Shown: positions 36,022-44,320 of the stretch, piece after piece
Numbering within the stretch: position 1 is the first letter of the stretch
How the letters are laid out: each line of letters opens with the position of its first letter
Assembly (NCBI GenBank): GCA_946414435.1
Contig: CAMKOM010000010.1
Span: 1-64,000 of the forward strand
Source: an uncultured Bacteroidota bacterium
GTDB taxonomy: Bacteria; Bacteroidota; Bacteroidia; Bacteroidales; SZUA-534
Direction: 5' to 3'
Length of the DNA stretch: 64,000 bases
The notes under the pieces: model-generated
What the model was told of the DNA's origin: nothing
The model's database searches: none
What the model saw: only the letters and a program-made list of their open reading frames with translations
Position numbers and translations under genes: made by a program

Positions 36022-38523
36022 TCAGGCTTCGGCTTCAGCAAGTTGCTCCTTGCAGTTCTCAATCATAAAGTGCAGACGGTTGAACACGTTGGCCTCCGAT
36101 GTGCTGCTATCAAAATCAAGGAACAGAAGACTCATCTGCGGATATACCTGCTTGATTTTCTTTTCGATACCTTTTGAAATAATATGGTTGGCGATGCAGC
36201 CGAATGGTTGCAGACTCACCACGTTCTGAACCCCGTGCTCCGCAAGGTGGCATATTTCGCCAGGCAGCATCCAGCCTTCGCCAAAGTCGGCGGCAGAGTT
36301 GATGACCTGCTCCGAGAGTTTGCCAATCTCGAAAATGCTTGCAAACGGACGGTAATAAGGGAACGGCTGACAGATGCGGTCGTACTTGCGCATGCAACTC
36401 AGCAGCAAGGCGTGCAATCCATCGCTAATCCATTGTGGATTAGTTTCTTTCTTGATGTTGTAACGGCGATTGTAGTGACTGTTGACAAACGACGTTGAGA
36501 AGAAAGTAATCAGTGCGGGCGGCACCACCTCAACCCCATGCTCAATGAGCCATTGAGTTACGAACTTGTTGCTGAACCCGTTGTATTTCACATAAATCTC
36601 GCCCACAAGCCCGATGACAGGCACACGCTTGTTCTTCTCAACAGCCGCCGTAAAATCGGCCACAGCCTGCTTCAAAAGCCGCTTCAGGCCCTTGTAGTCT
36701 TTGGCCTCGACATATGGGAACGCCTCCTCAATGTAGCGGTTGCGCAGTTTGAAGGCCAGCCCAGGCTCCACCTCGCGAACCGCAGCCGAATGGTACATTT
36801 TAGCGATGCAGTCGGCATAGAGAATGGCGTGGACAAGAATCTTAATCACCTTTCCCCACTTAATCTCGAATCCAGGTTGGTTGTTGCTCACCCCCGAACC
36901 CGTTGCCAGCGACAGCACAGGCACTTTGGCGAATCCGCCAGCCACCAACGCGTTCTTAATCAACGAGTAATAGTTGCTTGCGCGACATTGTCCGCCCGTT
37001 TGTGTGATGATGACAGCCGTGTTGTCAAGGTCGTATTTGCCGCTGTTGAGCGCATTGATGATGCTTCCAACCACAATCGTGGCGGGATAGCAAATGTCGT
37101 TGTTTGCGTAACGCAGACCCGTTTCGGCGGCTTCCTGATTGCCCGTGGGCAGCACCACCAGATTGTAGCCCACCAGTTTGAAAAGCGACGGCAGAAACTC
37201 CGAATAGCCCTCTGCAAAATACGGCGCGATGATGGTACGCTGACGGTCTTCCTTCTCAAAAATCTTTGTGGTGGCGAATTTGCGGTCAACTGTCGATGTT
37301 TCAGCCAGTTCGGCCTTGCACGATTCCACCAGCGAGCGTATGCGCAACCGCAGCGAACCGATATTGTTCACATCATCTATCTTTAAGATTGTCAGGTTTT
37401 TACCAAAACGCTTCAATATTGCGTTCACCTCGTCGAGAATAAAGGCGTCGGGGCCGCAGCCAAACGACGTCAACTCAACAAAATGCAGGTTTTTGCGCGG
37501 ATACTTGCCCGCAAAATAAGCCGCCTTGAAAATACGGTTCGGGTAGGCCCATTGGCTCAATGCGTTAATCTCGTCGAACACCGATGCGCCTAGTTCTGTA
37601 GCCACATGCTCCGTAATCACATCGATGCCCATGTAGGCGATGGCCTGCGATATTTTGTGCTCAATCATCGGGTCGGTGTGGTAGGGACGGCCAGCCAGCA
37701 GAATCACCATTCGATTCTCCTTTGTGGCCAAATCGAGCACTTCGTTGGCGCGCGCTGTAAGTTTTTGAATGTATGATGTTTGCACATTTTTCGCCATCTC
37801 AATGGCTTTTAGCGCAACTTCGCGTTTAACGCCTAAAGTTTTCAAATAAGCCCAGCACGATTTCACCAGCAACTCACTGTCGTTGAACGTGATAACAGGT
37901 GCATCGAACGGCACACCGCTTTTGCGGGCGGGGTCCATCGAACTTTTGATGACATCAGAATAGGCCGACACAATCGGGCAGTTGAAACTGTTTTTCGACT
38001 TGTCGTCCTCCTTGCGCTCAAAAACAACGTAGGGGTAGAAAATTCTATCCACCTTCATATCAATCAGATTGTTGATGTGGCCGTGCATCAATTTCGCGGG
38101 GAAGCAGATGTTGTCGGCCATGATTGAGCGCAGGCCCGACTCGTAGATTTTATTGCTCGAATTGTTCGACAGCACCACCTCGAGCCCGCAGGCCGAAAAC
38201 AAGGTGTACCAGAACGGGTAGTTCTCATACATTCCCAAAGCACGCGGCAATCCAATCTTGATTCCCAACGTTTTACCCACAGGCTCCACCTTCGGCTGAC
38301 GGAAAAGCAGTTTATACTTCTCCACCATCATATTCACGCCCTTACGCTCTGATTCTGAATGGTTTGAGTACACCTTTTCGCAGTTGTTGCCCGATGCGAA
38401 TGTGTTGCCGTTCGGAAAGTGGAACAACTTGACGGTGCAGTGGTTGTCGCAGCCAGGACAAGTCTGAAATTCAGACTCGTACGAGTTGGCGTCTATCAAT
38501 TCTGTTAACGATTTATCTGACAT
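36022..38523 (-). CDS. 2-hydroxyacyl-CoA dehydratase-like protein (DUF2229/HgdB part of a split activase)
   Basis: The 833-residue protein corresponds to the C-terminal part of the large acyl-CoA dehydratase activase-related proteins. Near the N-terminus is a Cys cluster (TCPGCDNHC and NNCEKVY). A DUF2229 region follows (about 95-300; GLPRALGMYENYPFWYTLFS). The rest resembles the D-component of 2-hydroxyglutaryl-CoA dehydratase (RYANNDICYPATIVVG, LQPFGCIANHI). Such proteins handle iron-sulfur clusters and radical dehydration chemistry, but those of Bacteroidetes have no known substrate. The activator half is a separate gene 138 bases upstream, whereas both halves are usually one about 1400-residue protein. 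A TetR gene follows. Confidence 0.85.
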   Translation of the reverse strand: MSDKSLTELIDANSYESEFQTCPGCDNHCTVKLFHFPNGNTFASGNNCEKVYSNHSESERKGVNMMVEKYKLLFRQPKVEPVGKTLGIKIGLPRALGMYENYPFWYTLFSACGLEVVLSNNSSNKIYESGLRSIMADNICFPAKLMHGHINNLIDMKVDRIFYPYVVFERKEDDKSKNSFNCPIVSAYSDVIKSSMDPARKSGVPFDAPVITFNDSELLVKSCWAYLKTLGVKREVALKAIEMAKNVQTSYIQKLTARANEVLDLATKENRMVILLAGRPYHTDPMIEHKISQAIAYMGIDVITEHVATELGASVFDEINALSQWAYPNRIFKAAYFAGKYPRKNLHFVELTSFGCGPDAFILDEVNAILKRFGKNLTILKIDDVNNIGSLRLRIRSLVESCKAELAETSTVDRKFATTKIFEKEDRQRTIIAPYFAEGYSEFLPSLFKLVGYNLVVLPTGNQEAAETGLRYANNDICYPATIVVGSIINALNSGKYDLDNTAVIITQTGGQCRASNYYSLIKNALVAGGFAKVPVLSLATGSGVSNNQPGFEIKWGKVIKILVHAILYADCIAKMYHSAAVREVEPGLAFKLRNRYIEEAFPYVEAKDYKGLKRLLKQAVADFTAAVEKNKRVPVIGLVGEIYVKYNGFSNKFVTQWLIEHGVEVVPPALITFFSTSFVNSHYNRRYNIKKETNPQWISDGLHALLLSCMRKYDRICQPFPYYRPFASIFEIGKLSEQVINSAADFGEGWMLPGEICHLAEHGVQNVVSLQPFGCIANHIISKGIEKKIKQVYPQMSLLFLDFDSSTSEANVFNRLHFMIENCKEQLAEAEA

Positions 38524-38529
38524 ATTAAT

Positions 38530-38668
38530 TTCTTAAAAGGTAAGAGGTAAGTGTTGAGAGAGAAGATTTATGTCTTTATTAATCAGTATCTTAATATAGT
38601 CGTTTTTATATTCCAAATTCTAAACTCTAAACTCTAAACTCTAAACCCTAAACTTTAAACTCTAAACT
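38530..38668. repeat. TAAACTC 7-mer runs between the split activase genes
   Basis: From about 38620 the spacer consists of seven to eight TAAACTC-type units (TAAACTC, TAAACCC, TAAACTT). They overlap the end of the activator gene at 38662. The left part is AT-rich with no recognised signal. Related runs occur in at least four other spacers of the window. Confidence 0.8.
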
Positions 38669-40440
38669 TTACTCATCTCAATAGCGTGAAGCGCGGCTCC
38701 GTAGGCGCCCATCAATTCGGGGATGTCGGTGAACGACACTTCGCAGCCAGTCAGCAGTTCGAGCGCACGCACAATTGAGTGGTTGCGGAACGTTCCTCCC
38801 TGAACCACAATATTCTCACCCAACTCTTTGATATTCTTCAGTTTCAGCACTTTGAACAAGCAGTTTTTCACCACCGAATAACTGAACCCAGCAGCAATGT
38901 CTTCAACCGCCGAACCTTCACGCATAGCCTGCTTCACCTTCGAGTTCATAAACACGGTGCAGCGAGTGCCCAGGTCGCACGGGTGCTGCGCCATGCACGA
39001 GAGCCGCGCAAACTCATCAACCTTGTAGCCGAGCATCGTGGCAAACGTCTCAATGAACGACCCGCAACCCGACGAGCAGGCTTCGTTAATCTCAATGCGC
39101 TTGATGGTGCCGTTCTCAACAAAGATGGCCTTCATGTCCTGACCGCCGATGTCGAGCACAAACGACACATCAGGGTTGACGTGCCGCGCTGCCACAAAAT
39201 GCGCCATCGTCTCAACAATTCCGTGATCGAGATTGAAGGCCGTGCGCAGCAGATTCTCGCCGTAGCCAGTGGCGCAACTGCCTGCAATCACAATGTTATC
39301 AGAGTTTGGCAGAGCGGCCTGCATACGCTTCAGCCCGTCGGCGAAGGTGCGGAAACTATCACCATTATTTCGCTGATAATCAGTATATACTATCTCGCCA
39401 TTGGCATTGGTAAGTACAATTTTGGTAGTGGTGCTGCCCGAGTCGATGCCCAAATAATATTTACTTTGCTTGTCGGCGGCAAAATCGGCTTTCGGCACAA
39501 AATTGTTCATCTTGCGCTTGTGCCACTCGTCGTAGTCGGCTGCCGACACAAACAGCGGGTTGAGCCGTTTCGACAAATCTACAGGCGTGTCATCGGTCGC
39601 AAAACGCAGAATATAAAGGAATTCCGACAGACGCATCTCACGGTGTCCGAGCGAACCAGCCAGCAGAGCGCAACCCAAAGCGGGAATGATTTGCGCGTTT
39701 TCGGGCAGAATGCAGTCGCCTTCAGTTATGTTGAGCACATGAATGAAATGCTTTTTCAGTTCGGGCAGGAAGGCAAACGGACCGCCGCAGAAGAACACTT
39801 CGGGCAGAATGTCCATGCCACGTGCAAGCGAAGCCACAACCTGCATCGCCACCGCGTTGAACACCGATGCGGCAATATCGCTGCGGCTCACGTTTCTGCT
39901 GATAAGATTCTGAATATCAGTCTTTGAGAACACACCGCACCGCGATGCTATCGGGTAGATGGTTTCCGATTTTTCGGCCAGCGCGTTCAGTTCGTTGGTC
40001 TCAACACCGAGCAGCGTGGCCGTTTGGTCGATAAAGGCACCTGTGCCGCCTGCGCAACTGCCGTTCATGCGGATGTCGGGCACCTTGCCTTCCTCAAAGA
40101 AAATCATCTTGCTGTCCTCGCCGCCCATATCAATAAAGGTGCGCACCCGCGGATAGCGCTGTTTGATGGTTTCGGCGGCGGCCACCACTTCCTGAATGAA
40201 GCCCAGATTGAGCCTTTCAGCGTAGCCCATCCCCACCGAGCCCGTCATTGCCACATTCAGCCAGCAATCGCCGAACTTGTTGAAAATGCGCGTGGCCACA
40301 TGATTGGCAGTTTGCTTGATAGCCGCATTATGACGCTGATAATCAGAATAAACCAGTTTTCCATCGGCATCGAGCATAGCCACCTTCAGCGTGGTTGAGC
40401 CAATATCGACACCAAGATTATAATGAGTTCCCTCTTTCAT
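38662..40440 (-). CDS. Acyl-CoA dehydratase activase with two BadF/BcrA-type ATPase domains
   Basis: The 592-residue protein carries two ASKHA-fold ATPase domains in tandem (about 1-270 and about 315-592). Each has a phosphate loop ([20 protein letters not shown]) and a cluster-binding Cys motif ([22 protein letters not shown]), with a second Cys in each (SRCGVF; TRCTVF). Proteins of this type carry a [4Fe-4S] cluster and use ATP to push an electron into 2-hydroxyacyl-CoA dehydratases. I chose the ATG at 40440 ([10 protein letters not shown]) as the family start. The dehydratase-like half is the next gene on the same strand. Confidence 0.88.
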   Translation of the reverse strand: MKEGTHYNLGVDIGSTTLKVAMLDADGKLVYSDYQRHNAAIKQTANHVATRIFNKFGDCWLNVAMTGSVGMGYAERLNLGFIQEVVAAAETIKQRYPRVRTFIDMGGEDSKMIFFEEGKVPDIRMNGSCAGGTGAFIDQTATLLGVETNELNALAEKSETIYPIASRCGVFSKTDIQNLISRNVSRSDIAASVFNAVAMQVVASLARGMDILPEVFFCGGPFAFLPELKKHFIHVLNITEGDCILPENAQIIPALGCALLAGSLGHREMRLSEFLYILRFATDDTPVDLSKRLNPLFVSAADYDEWHKRKMNNFVPKADFAADKQSKYYLGIDSGSTTTKIVLTNANGEIVYTDYQRNNGDSFRTFADGLKRMQAALPNSDNIVIAGSCATGYGENLLRTAFNLDHGIVETMAHFVAARHVNPDVSFVLDIGGQDMKAIFVENGTIKRIEINEACSSGCGSFIETFATMLGYKVDEFARLSCMAQHPCDLGTRCTVFMNSKVKQAMREGSAVEDIAAGFSYSVVKNCLFKVLKLKNIKELGENIVVQGGTFRNHSIVRALELLTGCEVSFTDIPELMGAYGAALHAIEMSKV

Positions 40441-40523
40441 CGATATAATAATAGAGTTATTTAATAGACTTATTAAAAAACAGCGCAAAGAAAACCAAAA
40501 TTGGCAACTATATCAATTGCTGA

Positions 40524-40553
40524 GCAAAAAAAAAGGGACGCTTGCGCGTCCCT
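40524..40553 (-). terminator. Terminator of the HU gene
   Basis: AGGGACGC (40534-40541) and GCGTCCCT (40546-40553) form a perfect 8 bp stem with a 4-base loop. On the minus strand a T-run of about nine follows. It lies about 20 bases past the HU stop. Confidence 0.85.
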
Positions 40554-40572
40554 GTTTTCCGGCTTTGCCAAA

Positions 40573-40860
40573 TCACTTTTTAACGTTAGCCTTTACCTTG
40601 TCAACGAACTCAGATGTCGGTTTGAACGAAGGAATGTAGTGCTCTGGAACAACGATAGTTGTGTTCTTGGTGATGTTACGAGCGGTTTTCTTAGCTCTCT
40701 TCTTGATAGCGAAGGTACCAAAACCTCTCAGATAAACATTATCGCCACTAATCAACGATGCCTTAACACTGTCCATAAAAGCCTCAACGGCCTTCAATGC
40801 TGTTACTTTCTCAATCCCTGTGTTCTTTGAGATTTCGTTTACTAATTCTGCTTTTGTCAT
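40573..40860 (-). CDS. HU-family DNA-binding protein
   Basis: HU bends and compacts DNA. The 95-residue protein has the family pattern: MTKAELVNEISKNTGIEK, a central VYLRGFGTFAIKKR, a basic arm (RAKKTARNITKNTTI) and a C-terminal PSFKPTSEFVDKVK. It has its own promoter and terminator and so stands alone. It could also be an IHF-like member; the sequence does not decide. Confidence 0.95.
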   Translation of the reverse strand: MTKAELVNEISKNTGIEKVTALKAVEAFMDSVKASLISGDNVYLRGFGTFAIKKRAKKTARNITKNTTIVVPEHYIPSFKPTSEFVDKVKANVKK

Positions 40861-40903
40861 AACAAAAATATTTTATAATCAACAAATTAAATTTTTAGTT
40901 TGG

Positions 40904-40937
40904 CAAATATATGAATTTGCCAATTGTAACCAACAAA
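40904..40937 (-). promoter_or_regulatory. Promoter of the HU gene
   Basis: Minus-strand TATATTTG (40904-40911, TAnnTTTG) with TTTG (40934-40937) about 22 bases further upstream, about 45 bases before the HU start. Confidence 0.6.
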
Positions 40938-41059
40938 TAATTCATTTTTTTCTAAAAATATTTTTCCTCCCAAAAAGCGACAAATTATACCAATAATATA
41001 ATGATAGCGCCATTCAGATATATCAAATTATACTACTTTTACTCCGAAAACAAAACGCT

Positions 41060-41872
41060 ATGGACAAATACAAAATAACCATTCTAGCTCTTCTGGTCCT
41101 CCCGGTACTCTCCTTCGGACAAAACGTTGGGCAAGAAGGCGACACTTTAATCAATTATACCGACATCAACGGCTTGAAACAAGGGCATTGGATTAAGAAA
41201 TATTCGAACGGTCAAACACAATACGAAGCCTATTTCATAGACGACAAGCCCGTCGGCGAATTCAAGAAATACGATTCATACGGCAATCTTTACGCCCTTC
41301 TCAATTATAGTCCCGATGGAACGAAAACCGATGCAAAATTCTTCCACCGGAGCGGTAAAATCAGTGCCATCGGCAAATACACCGGCCATGAGAAAGACAG
41401 CATCTGGCTCTACTACGCCGACAATGGCATTCTATATCTTCAAGAGTCATACAAAAAAGGCATAAAAGACGGACTGTTCATCCAATACACCTCCGAGCAA
41501 AAGAAGATTGAAGAAACGACATGGAAGAATGGTGAAAAACATGGCATTTGGCGGAAATACTATGCAACAGGACCTCTAATGTTTGAAGTGAATTATGAGC
41601 ACGGCAAACTCAACGGCGAAGGGAAAGTATACTACGCCAACGGAAAACTACAAAAAAAAGGCAAGTATGTAAACGACTTGATGGAAGGTTCGTGGCTCAT
41701 TTTTGATGAGAACGGCAATTATCAGAAACAATACGTCTACAAACACGGATACTGCGAGAAACTTGCCGAAGAACAAAACCGCACCATCAATGAGCTCGAA
41801 AAGAATATGGGCAATGGCGAATTTGAGGATCCGGCAGAGCACATTAACGACCCTTCATGGCTTATGCGCTGA
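41060..41872 (+). CDS. Secreted MORN-type repeat protein (YwqK-like)
   Basis: The 270-residue protein has a signal peptide (MDKYKITILALLVLPVLSFGQ) and seven to eight MORN_2 repeats of about 23 residues, with the pattern NG....G.W..Y...G.L. (GLKQGHWIKKYSNGQTQYEA is the first). It is often labelled antitoxin YwqK, but there is no toxin next to it and the signal peptide argues against that role. The C-terminal 45 residues are charged and not repeat-like. Its stop is 5 bases before the mnmA start, so both genes are probably co-transcribed. Confidence 0.85.
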   Translation: MDKYKITILALLVLPVLSFGQNVGQEGDTLINYTDINGLKQGHWIKKYSNGQTQYEAYFIDDKPVGEFKKYDSYGNLYALLNYSPDGTKTDAKFFHRSGKISAIGKYTGHEKDSIWLYYADNGILYLQESYKKGIKDGLFIQYTSEQKKIEETTWKNGEKHGIWRKYYATGPLMFEVNYEHGKLNGEGKVYYANGKLQKKGKYVNDLMEGSWLIFDENGNYQKQYVYKHGYCEKLAEEQNRTINELEKNMGNGEFEDPAEHINDPSWLMR

Positions 41873-41877
41873 CAATT

Positions 41878-42957
41878 ATGGGTAAAGACAGAGTACTGAT
41901 GGCTATGAGCGGCGGCATCGACAGCACTGTGGCCGCCATTCTGCTCACCGAGCAAGGTTACGAACTCGAAGGCGTCACTTTCCGTTCTTGGGACAGCATA
42001 TCAAAAGCCTGCATGGAACGCGAAACGGGATGCTGCTCAGTCGATTCAATTTTTGAAGCCAAACATATCGCCGAAGATTTAGGATTCAACCATCAAATCC
42101 TTGACATACGCGAACTATTCCGCAATACGGTTGTCAGCAATTTCATCAGCGAATACCTGAAAGGCCGCACACCCAATCCATGCGTGGTCTGCAACAAATA
42201 CATCAAATGGGGGGCGTTGCTCGAAATGGCTGACAAATTGGGCTGTCAGTTCATCGCCACCGGGCACTACGCCCGCATCGGCTGCACAGATGGACGACAC
42301 TTCATCAGCAAAGGCACTGACAACAGCAAAGACCAATCATATTTTCTGTGGCAACTTACATCCGACAACCTGAGCCGCACCATTTTCCCGTTGGGCGGAT
42401 TCACCAAACAGCAAGTACGCCAAATGGCTGCCGACCGCGGTTACGTCAAGTTGTCAAAAAAACGTGAGTCACAAGAGATATGCTTTGTCCCGGACAACGA
42501 CTACCGTAATTTTTTGAGCAGTAATTCGCCCGAATACTCAGCAATCGGCCCCGGCAACTTTATCGACGCCAACGGCCGCATTCTCGGACAGCATAAAGGC
42601 TACACCAACTACACCATCGGGCAGCGCAAAGGACTCGAAATTGCATTGGGACAGCCAATGTATGTCTCACGAATCGACTCTGCGGCAAACACGGTGACTC
42701 TCGGGGCTCGCGACCAATTGCTAAGCCAATCGCTCACCGCATCGGATTTTAATTTCACGAAAATCGCACCGCCCGAAAATCCCATAACTGTTGAAGCCCG
42801 CATCCGTTACCGTAGTAAAGGAGCAACAGCGACAATCTTTGTCAGCGGGCAGAAGGTAAATGTCAATTTCAGCGAACCCGTGGAATCAATTTCTCCCGGC
42901 CAGTCGGTTGTTTTCTACCAAGGCGACGACCTTGTCGGCGGAGCAATAATTGACTGA
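41878..42957 (+). CDS. mnmA: tRNA-uridine 2-sulfurtransferase MnmA
   Basis: MnmA makes 2-thiouridine at tRNA position 34. The 359-residue protein has the PP-loop SGGIDSTVAA (residues about 11-20), the first catalytic Cys in GRTPNPCVVCN and the second in ESQEICFVPD. The central KDQSYFLWQL and C-terminal beta-barrel (YTNYTIGQRKGLEIALG) are also complete. I chose the ATG at 41878, which leaves 5 bases after the MORN gene; an ATG at 41857 would overlap it. The variant has an extra TGCCSVDS segment near residue 45 as in other Bacteroidetes copies. Confidence 0.93.
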   Translation: MGKDRVLMAMSGGIDSTVAAILLTEQGYELEGVTFRSWDSISKACMERETGCCSVDSIFEAKHIAEDLGFNHQILDIRELFRNTVVSNFISEYLKGRTPNPCVVCNKYIKWGALLEMADKLGCQFIATGHYARIGCTDGRHFISKGTDNSKDQSYFLWQLTSDNLSRTIFPLGGFTKQQVRQMAADRGYVKLSKKRESQEICFVPDNDYRNFLSSNSPEYSAIGPGNFIDANGRILGQHKGYTNYTIGQRKGLEIALGQPMYVSRIDSAANTVTLGARDQLLSQSLTASDFNFTKIAPPENPITVEARIRYRSKGATATIFVSGQKVNVNFSEPVESISPGQSVVFYQGDDLVGGAIID

Positions 42958-43025
42958 CACACATTGGTCATTTGTCCCATCAAAAAATAATACACCACAA
43001 TATTGTTCATAACACACCAATATTC

Positions 43026-43058
43026 ATTGTCAAATTCGATTGCATTTTTATATCTTTG
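43026..43058 (+). promoter_or_regulatory. Promoter of siaB-siaC
   Basis: TATCTTTG (43051-43058) matches TAnnTTTG and ATTG (43026-43029) lies 21 bases upstream in place of TTTG. siaB starts 20 bases downstream. Confidence 0.6.
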
Positions 43059-43077
43059 CAAAAGATGCTAAACCAAT

Positions 43078-43620
43078 ATGTCGATAGATATAAACAATTG
43101 GTATAAAACGGTTACATCGGACGATGTCATTTACCTTTTCAAAGGCGAAGTCACCGACCAACTGATTGCGCAATCGCTAGACGTGATTGAGCGTCAATTG
43201 GAAAATACGCCGTTACCCATCCGAAAGAAAATCTACAACGTCTTGGTTGAGTGTCTGCAAAATCTGTATCACCACGCGTCAGCCGTTCCAAGCCATAAAG
43301 ATGACGACTTCTGCGGAAGAATCGGAGTCTGCTTGCTTTCGAAGCGTGCCGAGCACTATCACGTTGTTACAGGAAACTTTGTCGTTCCAAAACAGCAGGC
43401 TTTTCTAAAAGGCCATCTTGACAAAATAAACTCTCTTGACAAAGAGGGGCAAAAAGAAATGTACAAAGAGATTCTCGACAACCAGACATTCTCGGAAAAG
43501 GGCGGCGGCGGACTTGGAATGATTGACATTGCAAGAAAATCGGGAAACAGATTGAATTATAATTTCATTAATTGTTGTGATGATTATAATTTTTTTACTT
43601 TAGATGTTACTTTTAATTGA
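43078..43620 (+). CDS. siaB: SiaB-family protein kinase
   Basis: SiaB-type kinases phosphorylate the small protein SiaC. The 180-residue protein has the GHKL-ATPase marks: an N-box VECLQNLYHHA (about residues 58-68) and a glycine-rich lid GGGGLGMIDIARKSG near residue 142. It is soluble, with no sensor domain. The siaC gene starts 20 bases after its stop. In Pseudomonas the module also has the phosphatase SiaA and the cyclase SiaD; neither is next to it here, but a SpoIIE phosphatase gene lies at 12.6 kb. Confidence 0.88.
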   Translation: MSIDINNWYKTVTSDDVIYLFKGEVTDQLIAQSLDVIERQLENTPLPIRKKIYNVLVECLQNLYHHASAVPSHKDDDFCGRIGVCLLSKRAEHYHVVTGNFVVPKQQAFLKGHLDKINSLDKEGQKEMYKEILDNQTFSEKGGGGLGMIDIARKSGNRLNYNFINCCDDYNFFTLDVTFN

Positions 43621-43640
43621 TAAACCATAATCTTAATAAA

Positions 43641-44018
43641 ATGGAACCAATATCTATTATCGGAACCCCCAAGACACCAACCGTATCGTTTGAAGCAAAC
43701 GGTAAGCTTGAAATCAAAGGTCGGTCTATTCCGGAAAACTCAGTAGAATTCTACAAGCCTTTGGTTGATTGGCTTGAGCAGTATTTATCATCGCCAGCTC
43801 CGCTAACTGAAGTGGCAATCAAACTTGAGTACTTCAACACAAGTAGCTCGAAGTGCATTCTTGACGTGTTCAAGAAACTTGAAGCCATCTACAAAAGCGG
43901 CAACGAAGTTGTCATTCTTTGGCACTACGAAGAAGACGACGAAGATATGCTTGAAGCAGGCGAAGATTACCAATCAATCATAAAAGTGCCGTTCAAGATG
44001 GTTGAAATGTCTGAATAG
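43641..44018 (+). CDS. siaC: SiaC-family regulatory phosphoprotein (DUF1987)
   Basis: The 125-residue protein matches the SiaC/DUF1987 family: a LEIKGRSIPENSVEFYKPL segment, then EYFNTSSSKCILDVFKKLE with the likely phosphorylated Thr/Ser in FNTSSSK, and WHYEEDDEDMLEAGED near the end. The fold is related to STAS-type anti-sigma antagonists. The ATG at 43641 is the family start; an earlier in-frame ATG overlaps siaB. Its output partner is not visible; in Pseudomonas it is a diguanylate cyclase. Confidence 0.9.
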   Translation: MEPISIIGTPKTPTVSFEANGKLEIKGRSIPENSVEFYKPLVDWLEQYLSSPAPLTEVAIKLEYFNTSSSKCILDVFKKLEAIYKSGNEVVILWHYEEDDEDMLEAGEDYQSIIKVPFKMVEMSE

Positions 44019-44320
44019 ACACCAACCATTTTGCATATTTCATCATAAAAGACAATTCCTGCCTGACAGGAACGGTTCGTTTTTTTGATTTACGCCAACG
44101 GACGAATTTGTATTCAATACATTGATTACAAGTTCGTTATGTTGGCTTTTTCTATATATGACCAACTCGATTAACAGGCTGATGATTTATTCAACATTCC
44201 CAAAGATAGTCGAACGAATCAAAAGCTCGGGTATACTATACTGACACACAGATTCCACCGTCCTCTCAACAAAAAAACGGCAGGAAACGCCATAAACTAA
44301 ACTATGCAAGGTAGTACCGA
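44019..44320. other. Spacer between convergent siaC and ABC-transporter operons
   Basis: About 300 bases without a gene. Apart from a terminator near its left end I see only AT-rich sequence and no repeat. Confidence 0.55.
44055..44087 (+). terminator. Probable terminator of siaB-siaC
   Basis: ATTCCTG with CAGGAA forms a 6-7 bp stem around a 5-base loop, followed after a few bases by a T-run of seven. Confidence 0.55.

Noticed and set aside
38779..39927. 382-residue open frame on the plus strand opposite the activase gene
   Set aside because: It lies inside a gene with two intact ATPase domains, and its product is His/Arg-rich without motifs.
36022..40440. Frameshift or sequencing error splitting one activase gene
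   Set aside because: A clear stop, a 138-base repeat-filled spacer and a fresh ATG separate the halves. The spacer has no coding sequence that would join them, so gene fission fits better.
41060..41872. YwqK-type antitoxin of a toxin-antitoxin pair
   Set aside because: The protein has a signal peptide, and the neighbouring gene is mnmA, not a toxin. The MORN-type repeats alone do not show antitoxin activity.
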